From DATGHS01 sp035307785 (GTDB lineage: Bacteria > Planctomycetota > Planctomycetia > Gemmatales > Gemmataceae): a stretch of DNA of 18,497 nucleotides. This document shows positions 8,183-14,394 of the stretch, piece after piece. The notes beneath the pieces were generated by a model, which made no database searches, was not told where the DNA came from, and saw nothing but the letters and a program-made list of their open reading frames with translations. The DNA is taken from positions 1 through 18,497 of the forward strand of contig DATGHS010000027.1 of the NCBI GenBank assembly GCA_035307785.1, in the 5' to 3' direction. The translations under genes were made by a program, and so were the position numbers. The first letter of the stretch is position 1; each line of letters starts with the position of its first letter.

Positions 8183-8243
8183 ACCACAGAGACACAGAGA
8201 GCACAGAGAAGACTCTTCTCTGTGCTCTCTGTGTCTCTGTGGT
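8183..8243. repeat. Perfect 61-bp palindrome between convergent genes, possible bidirectional terminator
   Basis: The left arm (8183-8212) and right arm (8214-8243) are perfect reverse complements over 30 bases, with a single C at 8213 in the centre. The arms are built from CACAGAGA-type subrepeats. The palindrome starts 12 bases after the stop of the plus-strand gene and ends 2 bases before the stop codon of the minus-strand gene. The sequence type (ACCACAGAGACACAGAG) recurs, as I recall, between genes in unrelated bacterial genomes. It is therefore best seen as a dispersed palindromic element that could also terminate transcription from both sides. Confidence 0.9.
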
Positions 8244-8245
8244 AG

Positions 8246-9277
8246 TCATTTATTTACTTTCGGCGGCGTGAAGTCCGCGATGAACAACTGCGACGATTGA
8301 TTGTCTGTCCGCGTCGAGGTCCACATCACCTTCTGGTAATCCGGACTGAAGACCGGCAGCACGTCGGTACCGGGATGATAGGTAATGCGCGTCGGTTTGG
8401 GGGTTTCCAGGTTCATCCAGTACAAATCGTAGTTCGGCCGGGCCTTCGGGTCGCTGTGGTCGGCGGCCGTGTAAATGATGTGCTTGCCGTCCTTGTACCA
8501 GTACGGGGCCCAGTAGACCCACTTGTCGTTGTCAGTCAGCGCCTTTTCGCCGCTGCCGTCGGCATTGATCACGTACAATTGGAGCCGGTCCTTTTCCTTG
8601 CGGTCGCTGCGAAAGATCACGCGCTTGCCCTCAGGCGAAAAGAACGGTCCGCCGTTGTAACAACCCGGCGTATTCGTGAGTTTGCGCACATTCTTCCCAT
8701 CGGCGTCCATGATGTACAGTTCCAGATTGCCGTCGCGATTCGAGCAGAAGACAATGTGCCTGCCGTCGGTCGAATAGCTTCCTTCGGCATTGTAACCGGG
8801 CGCGTCGGTGAGCTTGCGCAACTGCGTGCCATCGAGATTCGCCTCGAAGATCGACATGGAGGGGTCGAAATCCCAGACATACCGGCGGCGAATGTTGTTC
8901 TTGCGGTCTTCCTCGCGCCGCACGTATTCCTCCGCCTGTTTTTTCTTGGCATCCGGGTCCAAATGGCTGCTGGCGAAGATGATCTTTTTTCCATCGGGCG
9001 AAAAGAAGGAACACGTCGTCTTGCCGATGCCGGGGCTGACGCGCCGATATTTCCCTGTGGCCAGTTCCATGACAAAGATCTGGTAAAACGGATTGCCCGT
9101 GTCTTTCTCCTCCGCCTGGAAAATGATCTTCGTGCCATCCGGCGCGAAGTAGCCTTCACCGGCCCGAACGAAATCAAAGGTGAGTTGCTTGATATTCGTC
9201 AGATGCTCAGACTCTTTGGCTTTCCAATCCACCTGCGGCGGCTGAGCGAGCGTAAGGCTAGCCAAGAGAAAATACAT
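8246..9277 (-). CDS. Exported TolB/PD40-type beta-propeller protein
   Basis: The 343-residue protein starts with a short hydrophobic segment (MYFLLASLTLAQ), likely a minimal signal peptide, although it lacks the usual basic residues. The body is a series of WD40-like/PD40 units of the TolB kind. Each has a loop such as SPDGKKIIFASSH, STDGRHIVFCSNRDG or SPEGKRVIFRSDR, followed by a strand such as LYIMDADGKNVRKLTNTPG or LYVINADGSGEKALT. About six units can be traced, enough for a closed propeller. Such proteins act in the periplasm as interaction scaffolds, or as the propeller of peptidases; no peptidase domain is present here. An AAGGG site lies 7 bases before the ATG, and TATAAT lies about 50 bases upstream. 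The gene stands alone on this strand, with the palindrome at its 3' end. The fold is confident; the partner is unknown. Confidence 0.85.
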   Translation of the reverse strand: MYFLLASLTLAQPPQVDWKAKESEHLTNIKQLTFDFVRAGEGYFAPDGTKIIFQAEEKDTGNPFYQIFVMELATGKYRRVSPGIGKTTCSFFSPDGKKIIFASSHLDPDAKKKQAEEYVRREEDRKNNIRRRYVWDFDPSMSIFEANLDGTQLRKLTDAPGYNAEGSYSTDGRHIVFCSNRDGNLELYIMDADGKNVRKLTNTPGCYNGGPFFSPEGKRVIFRSDRKEKDRLQLYVINADGSGEKALTDNDKWVYWAPYWYKDGKHIIYTAADHSDPKARPNYDLYWMNLETPKPTRITYHPGTDVLPVFSPDYQKVMWTSTRTDNQSSQLFIADFTPPKVNK

Positions 9278-9323
9278 GGTGCGACCCTTCTGAGATTCAG
9301 GTAACTGACTTCGGCAAAACTGT

Positions 9324-9329
9324 ATTATA
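9324..9329 (-). promoter_or_regulatory. Candidate -10 element for the beta-propeller gene
   Basis: The minus strand reads TATAAT here, placing a start of transcription about 40 bases before the ATG at 9277. No good -35 hexamer is seen at 16-18 bases; that position overlaps the left arm of the palindrome at 9350-9373. Confidence 0.4.
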
Positions 9330-9349
9330 GATGAATGGCCTGGCGTTCA

Positions 9350-9373
9350 TAGTGCGGGCTAAAGCCCGCACTA
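9350..9373. repeat. 24-bp palindromic repeat between divergent genes
   Basis: TAGTGCGGGCT (9350-9360) and AGCCCGCACTA (9363-9373) are perfect 11-base inverted arms with AA between them. It lies between divergently transcribed genes, so it is not a terminator for either. I recall this kind of sequence as a dispersed repeat in planctomycete and other genomes. Confidence 0.75.
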
Positions 9374-9398
9374 CGAACCGCAATGCGAAAGTGACGTC

Positions 9399-9989
9399 AT
9401 GACAACTTCGTTCGCCGCCATGATCGGCATACCGTGGCAGATCATGGTCCTCGTGGTCTGTAGCACGCTGGTTTTCGTTCTCGTCGTGGTCGGCTTGGTT
9501 CTTCGCTCCAGGAAACCGAGAATCCAGCCCGAAGCCAGGCTCGACGAAGACTTGGGCGAATATCCGCCGGCGCCGCCGGCCGGCACGCACCGGCTGTCGA
9601 TTGACGGGCAGTCAGTGCGCATTCGGCTCGTTGTCCTCGCCCCGTCCGGCACGAACACGGAGATGGACTCGGGCAAGGCCGAAGGAATTCTGGAGTCGAT
9701 CTTTCCCGGCCTCGGCTCAGTCGCACAGCTCGACAAACCGCGCATCCGCATCTGGCCGCCGCAATTGAGCCAGAAAGGATTTGCGCCGACCTTTTTCCGC
9801 CATATTCACAGGCCCGAAGCCGACCAGCCGTTCTCGCAATGGATCCTGGTGGCGGGGCCAGCCCGCGTGGGACCCCGCGTGGCTCTGCTCGGCCTGGCCT
9901 TGCAGTCGAGCGAACCTTCTTCGCGCGGCAATGTCAATATGCAAGTGGACCGTTGGAGCGACACGCTGCGAATTCAAGTTGTCAGTTGA
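9399..9989 (+). CDS. Single-pass membrane protein of unknown function
   Basis: This protein has 196 residues. One strong membrane helix lies at about residues 12-36 (IMVLVVCSTLVFVLVVVGLV), followed by the basic flank RSRKPR. By the positive-inside rule this puts the C-terminal domain in the cytoplasm. That domain includes VRIRLVVLAPSGTNTEMDSGKAEGILESIFPGLG and a closing segment with FSQWILVAGPARVGPRVALLGLALQ. I do not recognise the family. The start is the ATG at 9399; no strong Shine-Dalgarno site is visible, and an in-frame ATG at 9420 is possible. The helix would still be mostly present from either start. The HNH-type gene follows after about 50 bases and could be co-transcribed. Confidence 0.7.
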   Translation: MTTSFAAMIGIPWQIMVLVVCSTLVFVLVVVGLVLRSRKPRIQPEARLDEDLGEYPPAPPAGTHRLSIDGQSVRIRLVVLAPSGTNTEMDSGKAEGILESIFPGLGSVAQLDKPRIRIWPPQLSQKGFAPTFFRHIHRPEADQPFSQWILVAGPARVGPRVALLGLALQSSEPSSRGNVNMQVDRWSDTLRIQVVS

Positions 9990-10040
9990 ACCGGTTGTCC
10001 TCGGCCATCGCGGGAAGCGTTAAGGGTGAGGGCAAATTCG

Positions 10041-10337
10041 GTGAAACGAGACCCAATACCCTGCGCTCTCTGCGGCCGGCCCTTCCCCGAACGTGAACTC
10101 ACACGCCACCATTGCAAGCCGCGCTCTCATGGCGGCACGAGCGACCACATCGCTCTCATCTGCCGTCAATGCCACGGCATGATCCATGCGACCTACACCA
10201 ACGAGACCCTGGCGGCGCTCTACCCGACGATCCGAAAACTGCGCGAAGCGCCGGAGCTGGCAAGCTTTCTCAAGTGGGTGCGCAAGCAACCCAGCAGCCG
10301 ACGCAAAGCGAACCGGTCGAGGAAAAGAAAGCTGTAA
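10041..10337 (+). CDS. Small HNH-type zinc-motif protein
   Basis: This protein of about 98 residues carries CALCGRPFPERELTRHHC, then the Gly/Asp-rich GGTSDH turn, then CRQCHGMIH. Together these give two CxxC pairs that can hold a structural zinc, plus the conserved histidines of an HNH (beta-beta-alpha metal) nuclease fold. In known HNH nucleases this fold binds a catalytic metal and cuts nucleic acid. Activity here is not shown and the protein may only bind DNA. The C-terminus (SSRRKANRSRKRKL) is very basic, as expected for nucleic acid binding. The start is either GTG at 10041 (protein start MKRDPIPC, with GAGGG 8 bases before) or GTG at 10026; I prefer 10041. There is no restriction methylase or toxin partner nearby. 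A diverged copy of the last 32 codons is found at 12392-12490. Confidence 0.8.
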   Translation: MKRDPIPCALCGRPFPERELTRHHCKPRSHGGTSDHIALICRQCHGMIHATYTNETLAALYPTIRKLREAPELASFLKWVRKQPSSRRKANRSRKRKL

Positions 10338-10673
10338 GCAACTCGCCTCAGGTTAAGCCCAGGGAATGTTCATCGCAGGATAGCCAAAACGTTCGCCTAT
10401 TTTTCTTCAAATCTTACGTTGCGTGACAGTGCGGAAACGCACAGTGCGAGACATATCCGCTCGCCCTGGAAATGAGTCGGGAACGTCACTGCATGTCGCG
10501 ATGCTTGTTAAGGCTTGAACACACTTTACTGCATTTCCGGCACGAGCGTTGCTTACTACCCAATAGTCGTGCTTGAATTCCCTTGTGGGGCGAGGATCGT
10601 CTTCGGCAAGGACCACGGCCGCGTCCGCCGGAACTCGCTCTATCAACCATGACGTTATTTCGGGGAGGCAACC
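10338..10673. other. Intergenic stretch without a gene
   Basis: I see no convincing coding sequence in these 336 bases. The only structure noted is a small hairpin at 10429-10442, GTGCG-GAAA-CGCAC, with a GNRA-type tetraloop. The last bases hold the GGGGAGG ribosome binding site (10662-10668) for the gene at 10674. The promoter of that gene must lie here, but no clear hexamers stand out. Confidence 0.5.
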
Positions 10674-12251
10674 ATGAGTGGGTACAACCGGGGTTTGGCG
10701 GTGCTATGTGTCTTTGGGTTGGCCGCAACGTCAGCTCGTGCCGACGATTTGGACCACCTGCTCTGTTTCCTGCCGGACTCCTCCAACGCGACGACCATGA
10801 TCAATGTCAAAGCAATCCGGCAGAGTTCGAGCAAGCCCGTGGAGGGCTCGGGATATGAGATTATCGGCGGCATGGTCATCCCGCCTTATGTAGACCGCAT
10901 TGTTTATGCGACGCACGTGGCACCGGGTGAAATGGCAGTGCGCAAAACCGGCGGCGCCATGCGGCTCAACCGCGCCATGAAACTCGAGGACATTGCCGAT
11001 CAAACCAGCGGCGAGATCATCAATGTTGGCGATCAATCCATCGTGAGCCACCCGACCCGGGGCTACTTCGCGCTGCTTACGCCGGAGACCATTGGGTTTG
11101 CCCAGCAGGTGACGCGGCAGGACGTGGCCCGTTACATGCAGTTCTGTCGCACCAATCCCAAAGCCGTGTTGGGCCCTTATTTGATGGAGGCCGTTGTGGC
11201 CGCCGGCGATGCTCCCATCGTGAGTGCACTTGACTTAGAGCACATGTTCGAGCCAAAGGTCTTGCGCGAGCGCCTGGCGCTCAGCAGCGCGATGGTGGGC
11301 AAGGATCAACAAGCAGTTGATTCCATGGCGCAATTCATCAGCGGCCTGCGCGGCATCCGGTTGATGGTGCGCGGTCAGAACCTCCAGCACGCCGAAGTCG
11401 TTCTCGATTTCGCGGCGCCGGTCGGCGAGCGCGGAGAAATCGTGAAGGTCCTCTTGTTGGAAGCACTCGACGATTTTGGGGCCGCGCTGCCCGATCTTCG
11501 CACGGCCAAGGTTAGCGCCGAGGGAAATGCCGTCAAGTTGCAAATAAAGCTCTCCGACGCCGGGTTGATCCGCATCATGTCGTTGTTCCTGCCGCCAACG
11601 CCGCCGCCGTTGCCGGCGAAACTCGAATCGAATGGCGTTAGCATCGCGGCCACCGGCAGCTACTTCCGGTCGGTCAACAGGCTGGTGGATGAACTGAAAC
11701 GCCAGGTCAAAAAGACTGCCGATTTCGACCCATCGCTCTACGACAAGTCTTCGCTATGGCATGATTCGTTTGCCAAGCGCATGGACCAGTTATCGACTCG
11801 GTATGTCGATCCCGACATGGCCGCGTACGGTTCGACCGAGGCCGCCAAACTTCGCTCACTCGCGTACTCCCTAAAAGGCCTGGTAGTGGAGTGGAAGGCG
11901 CTCGAGAGCGGAATGATTTATCTGGAAAGCCCGGCCGGTGTGATCGGGCCGTGGGGCTGGCGCAACCCAAATCCTTTTGGCCCATCGAGCTGGTTCGGCC
12001 CCCACAACGCGGCGCACGATCATCATCACCCGCCATTGCCACCGGGTACTTCGGCCGCCCCGGGAGTTTATGGCGGCGGTTCCCAGATTGAAAGCAATGT
12101 TGCTTCCCTGCGCGAAAAGCAAGCCGAGCTAGTCCGCCAAGATGCGGGCCGGCGACTGGGAATCTGGGAATCGATGGATTCCGACCGCCGCGAGATCGCG
12201 AAGAAAATGAAGGATCGCTATGGCATTGACATCGAAAAGCCAATCAGGTGA
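10674..12251 (+). CDS. Exported protein of unknown function, 525 residues
   Basis: The N-terminus has a clear signal peptide (YNRGLAVLCVFGLAATSARA, cleavage likely before DDLDH), so the protein is exported. The mature part begins LLCFLPDSSNATTMINVKAI, a style I associate with large exported planctomycete proteins of unknown role. The middle contains a well-ordered alpha/beta pattern (for example VSALDLEHMFEPKVLRERLALSSAM is helical in appearance). A Pro-rich turn (LPPTPPPLP) follows, and near the C-terminus there is a Gly/Pro/His-rich patch containing HDHHHPPLPPG. The last 50 residues are charged and probably helical. No catalytic motif is recognised. GGGGAGG 5 bases before the ATG supports the start. 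It is followed 57 bases later by a strong RNA hairpin that may end its transcript. Confidence 0.75.
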   Translation: MSGYNRGLAVLCVFGLAATSARADDLDHLLCFLPDSSNATTMINVKAIRQSSSKPVEGSGYEIIGGMVIPPYVDRIVYATHVAPGEMAVRKTGGAMRLNRAMKLEDIADQTSGEIINVGDQSIVSHPTRGYFALLTPETIGFAQQVTRQDVARYMQFCRTNPKAVLGPYLMEAVVAAGDAPIVSALDLEHMFEPKVLRERLALSSAMVGKDQQAVDSMAQFISGLRGIRLMVRGQNLQHAEVVLDFAAPVGERGEIVKVLLLEALDDFGAALPDLRTAKVSAEGNAVKLQIKLSDAGLIRIMSLFLPPTPPPLPAKLESNGVSIAATGSYFRSVNRLVDELKRQVKKTADFDPSLYDKSSLWHDSFAKRMDQLSTRYVDPDMAAYGSTEAAKLRSLAYSLKGLVVEWKALESGMIYLESPAGVIGPWGWRNPNPFGPSSWFGPHNAAHDHHHPPLPPGTSAAPGVYGGGSQIESNVASLREKQAELVRQDAGRRLGIWESMDSDRREIAKKMKDRYGIDIEKPIR

Positions 12252-12308
12252 GCGCGAATGAATTTCGTCTCGGTGGCACAATGCCAGCCGGCAGATGATC
12301 GCGCAAAC

Positions 12309-12360
12309 GAAATGGCCAGGGTGCGCCTGCGATTGATAGCCGGTGTGCCTTGGCCATTTC
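12309..12360 (+). terminator. Long imperfect hairpin, probable terminator or RNA element
   Basis: Bases 12309-12327 pair with 12342-12360 over 19 consecutive positions, of which four are G-U or U-G pairs. One mismatch and two more pairs follow before an eight-base loop. The wobble pairs hold only in the plus-strand RNA; on the minus strand they would be C-A mismatches, so the structure seems selected in plus-strand RNA. It starts 57 bases after the stop at 12251. Only a weak T run (TTTCT) follows, so termination is likely but not certain. Confidence 0.55.
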
Positions 12361-12391
12361 TACATTCTTGCAGTATTCAGCGAACCGCAGG

Positions 12392-12490
12392 CTTCGCGAA
12401 GCGCCGGAATTGGCAAGCGTGCCGAACTGGGTGCGTAAACGACCCAGCAGTCGGCGGAAGGCGAGTAAAGCGAGGCGACGGAAGTTGTAA
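12392..12490 (+). pseudogene. Remnant 3' end of an HNH-type gene
   Basis: In frame this stretch reads LREAPELASVPNWVRKRPSS and on to a stop at 12488-12490. Over 32 codons it matches the last 32 residues of the HNH-type protein at 10041-10337 at 24 positions, and the stop codon is in the same place. By hand count 73 of 99 bases agree, and about half of the differing codons are synonymous. That suggests the copy diverged under protein-level selection before it lost its 5' part. No CxxC or HNH motif remains upstream and there is no start codon, so it is not expressed as a protein. A 12-base palindrome GCTTCGCGAAGC sits at the junction (12391-12402). Confidence 0.75.
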
Positions 12491-12582
12491 GCTACGTCTG
12501 TATGAATGCAGTTGGGAGCCCTGAATTTAAAATGCACATCCTTCAACGACGTTGAAAACACATCCCTCGTGAATCGCTCCCT

Positions 12583-12591
12583 TGCTATAAT
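12583..12591 (+). promoter_or_regulatory. Extended -10 promoter for the 12644 gene
   Basis: TGCTATAAT combines a TG extension with a perfect TATAAT at 12586-12591. It places transcription start near 12598, about 45 bases before the ATG at 12644. No -35 hexamer is seen at 16-18 bases, which is common for extended -10 promoters. Confidence 0.5.
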
Positions 12592-12643
12592 GAGCAGTGA
12601 ATGACGCCGTGACGGATTGATCGTCGTCGAAAAGAGAAGTAGT

Positions 12644-12907
12644 ATGTCACCTTTGGATTTGTCGCAAGCTGTTCGTCGCCGCCCGTTCGAACCTTTCCGA
12701 ATTCAAGTTTCGGATGGTACGACCTATGATGTGCGCCACCCTGAGTTAGTGATGATTGGCCTAGGCTCTGTCAGCATCGGTGTCCCCGCGAAAGGTCAGT
12801 CTGATCCAATTTATGAGCGGGTCGAAACCATTTCGCTTGCCCACGTCGTGAAGTTATTACCGCTCACAAGCCAGGCCGGAAGCACAAGCAACGGCCAGCA
12901 GGGTTAA
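12644..12907 (+). CDS. Small planctomycete-type protein of unknown function
   Basis: This 87-residue protein begins MSPLDLSQAVRRRPFEPFRI, followed by VSDGTTYDVRHPELVMIG and, later, ISLAHVVKLLPL. I recall this arrangement (RRPFEPFRI, a DGT-Y-x-V/I-RHPE block and a closing HVVKL strand) as a small family common in many copies in planctomycete genomes, without a known function. The predicted fold is a small beta-rich domain, soluble and cytoplasmic. The start is taken at the ATG at 12644 rather than the TTG at 12617, because family members begin at MSP and a weak GAGAAG site lies just upstream. An extended -10 promoter sits 53 bases before it, so it is probably transcribed alone or with the next gene. 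Confidence 0.75.
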   Translation: MSPLDLSQAVRRRPFEPFRIQVSDGTTYDVRHPELVMIGLGSVSIGVPAKGQSDPIYERVETISLAHVVKLLPLTSQAGSTSNGQQG

Positions 12908-12967
12908 TGGAGGCGATGCTGGCGGTAGGCTAGTCAGTTCGACAGATGCGGAAACGAGATTGACCCA

Positions 12968-13933
12968 ATGGCAAAAGTCTATTTCGCTTTTGTGCTTTTT
13001 ATTGCCGCCCTTCTTAGCCGACCAGCGCATGCGATCTGGTTCCGAAACGAGTCGGTGGAATGGTGGACGAACGTTAGCGATGTGATCGTGTTGGCCGACG
13101 TGCAAGAGGTCAAGCGGATTGCACCATTGAACGAATACTGGGATTCGCAAAGCGTGACCTGCAAGACGAGGCAAGTGTTGGACGGAACGTGGCAAGGCAA
13201 TATTACGTTTAGACAAGATTACTGGAAGGACCGCGAATTCCGCGAAAAGGAGAATTCGTATGAGGTGCGGCCGCTGCTTCCTCACAACAAAGTCTTGATT
13301 TTCTGCGCGAAGTCGAAAAGCGACGGAATAACGGAAGTGGTTTTTTGGCTCAACTTGACCAGATTGGACAATCGGCGGACGAATCACGCGGCCTATGACA
13401 ACGACTGCAAATGGCTAGGAGACGGCGAAACCGTACTTGCACTGGTCAAGAAAAGAATTGCTGGCCAGGAAATACCGAAAAAGAAAAAGCGCGGTGTGAT
13501 TCTGGACTTTACGGACCTCGAGAAAGACGATGAGGGCAACGTCTACTGGGACTTTGTCCGAACAGCAGACCGGGAATACAAAAAGGTTCTGATCGACAAT
13601 CTGAAAAATGGCGAGTTGTGGGCCAAGGAGCGGGCCATGTACAACTTGGTTAGTTACCCCGGCAAAGAAACCGTCGATCTCATCAAGCCCTTTTTGACTG
13701 ACGGCGAAAAGACTGAGCAGAAAATTGTGGACAGCAAAACCGGCACAAGAGTTTTCACCGTATATCCTTTGCGACAAATGGCATTTCGTGCGCTTGTGCT
13801 GTTTGGAGAAAACACGCCACTACCGAAAGGGTTCACCGCGGACTATTGGATGGGGTTTCCGTTTTGCGTTGGTTTCGAGGATCGGGGCTACTTTCCGCTC
13901 GCAGATTGGAAACAAGACGATAAAGACAATTGA
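12968..13933 (+). CDS. Exported protein of unknown function, 321 residues
   Basis: A typical signal peptide (MAKVYFAFVLFIAALLSRPAHA) is followed by a mature protein that I cannot place in a family. The first 120 residues are beta-rich, with conserved-looking aromatic residues (IWFRNESVEWWTNVSDVIVL). A Lys-rich stretch EIPKKKKRG lies near the middle, and the segment AKERAMYNLVSYPGKETVDL resembles a HEAT-like helix pair (weak inference). Codon use is richer in A and T than in the neighbouring genes (many AAA, GAA and AAT codons), which may mean more recent arrival or weaker expression. No good Shine-Dalgarno site precedes the ATG. The gene converges with the minus-strand gene at 13951, with only 17 bases between the two stop codons. 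Confidence 0.7.
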   Translation: MAKVYFAFVLFIAALLSRPAHAIWFRNESVEWWTNVSDVIVLADVQEVKRIAPLNEYWDSQSVTCKTRQVLDGTWQGNITFRQDYWKDREFREKENSYEVRPLLPHNKVLIFCAKSKSDGITEVVFWLNLTRLDNRRTNHAAYDNDCKWLGDGETVLALVKKRIAGQEIPKKKKRGVILDFTDLEKDDEGNVYWDFVRTADREYKKVLIDNLKNGELWAKERAMYNLVSYPGKETVDLIKPFLTDGEKTEQKIVDSKTGTRVFTVYPLRQMAFRALVLFGENTPLPKGFTADYWMGFPFCVGFEDRGYFPLADWKQDDKDN

Positions 13934-13953
13934 CGCGATTTCAAATCCCGTCA
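13931..13953. terminator. Small hairpin spanning both stop codons of convergent genes
   Basis: TGACGCGATT (13931-13940) and AATCCCGTCA (13944-13953) pair with one mismatch around a three-base loop. The arms begin and end exactly with the two stop codons (TGA on each strand). The stem is weak and lacks a T run, so a role in termination is only possible. Confidence 0.35.
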
Positions 13954-14394
13954 CTTCCGTTTCACCACCTTCACCTTGCTGTATGCCGCGTCCGCCGGTA
14001 GCTCGTTGATCGTGTCGCCGCCGGACCAGGTCTTGTCCGTTGCGATGGCAAGCACCGCAAAATATTCGCCGACACCTGCATTCTCTTCGCCGAACTGAAT
14101 CTCGGCGGAGAAAGAATCGCCATCGCGGGTGACATCGCGCTGTATCCACCAGGTGTTCTTGAGATCGGCATTCGAAAGCGGCGTAACGATGAAGTAGAGA
14201 TGCCGTTTCTCACCCTTGGCGACCGTGCCTTTGAACGTCTCCAAAAGACTCACCGTCTCAATTCCCTTGTCCGTTTTGGGAGCGACCAACGCTTCCTTTT
14301 TGGGAGCTTTTTGATCGACCGGTCCGATGTCAGAAGCTGCAGCGAATCCGGTTAGTGCGAACACGATCGCGCCGGCCCAGAAAGTCGTCTTCAT
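13951..14394 (-). CDS. Small exported protein of unknown function
   Basis: The protein has about 147 residues. A signal peptide (MKTTFWAGAIVFALTGFAAA) is followed by a Lys/Pro-rich linker with QKAPKKEALVAPKTDKG. The C-terminal part is a probable beta-sandwich domain: TFKGTVAKGEKRHLYFIVTP, then WWIQRDVTRDGDSFSAEIQF and GEYFAVLAIATDKTW. The closing VKVVKRK is basic. The domain looks like a small adhesive or carbohydrate-contact fold, but no family is recognised. The ATG at 14394 has GAGGG 7 bases upstream; the in-frame TTG at 14400 is less likely. It converges with the exported protein at 12968-13933. No partner gene is adjacent on its own strand. Confidence 0.7.
   Translation of the reverse strand: MKTTFWAGAIVFALTGFAAASDIGPVDQKAPKKEALVAPKTDKGIETVSLLETFKGTVAKGEKRHLYFIVTPLSNADLKNTWWIQRDVTRDGDSFSAEIQFGEENAGVGEYFAVLAIATDKTWSGGDTINELPADAAYSKVKVVKRK

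Larger units (their letters stand above)
12252..12643. other. Intergenic stretch with RNA hairpin, HNH remnant and a promoter
   Basis: These 392 bases hold no intact gene. In order they contain the long hairpin at 12309-12360, the decayed 3' end of an HNH-like gene at 12392-12490, and an extended -10 promoter at 12583-12591 for the gene at 12644. The three elements are annotated separately. Confidence 0.7.

Noticed and set aside
8040..8249. Minus-strand open frame containing RVFSVLSVSLWF
   Set aside because: The peptide is a translation of the 61-bp palindrome, which is commonly misread as protein.
8297..9304. Plus-strand open frame of 335 codons opposite the beta-propeller gene
   Set aside because: It is antisense to clear PD40 repeats and has no recognisable motif.
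10429..10442. GTGCG-GAAA-CGCAC hairpin as a regulatory RNA
   Set aside because: A five-pair stem with a tetraloop is too short to claim in GC-rich DNA, and it has no flanking structure.
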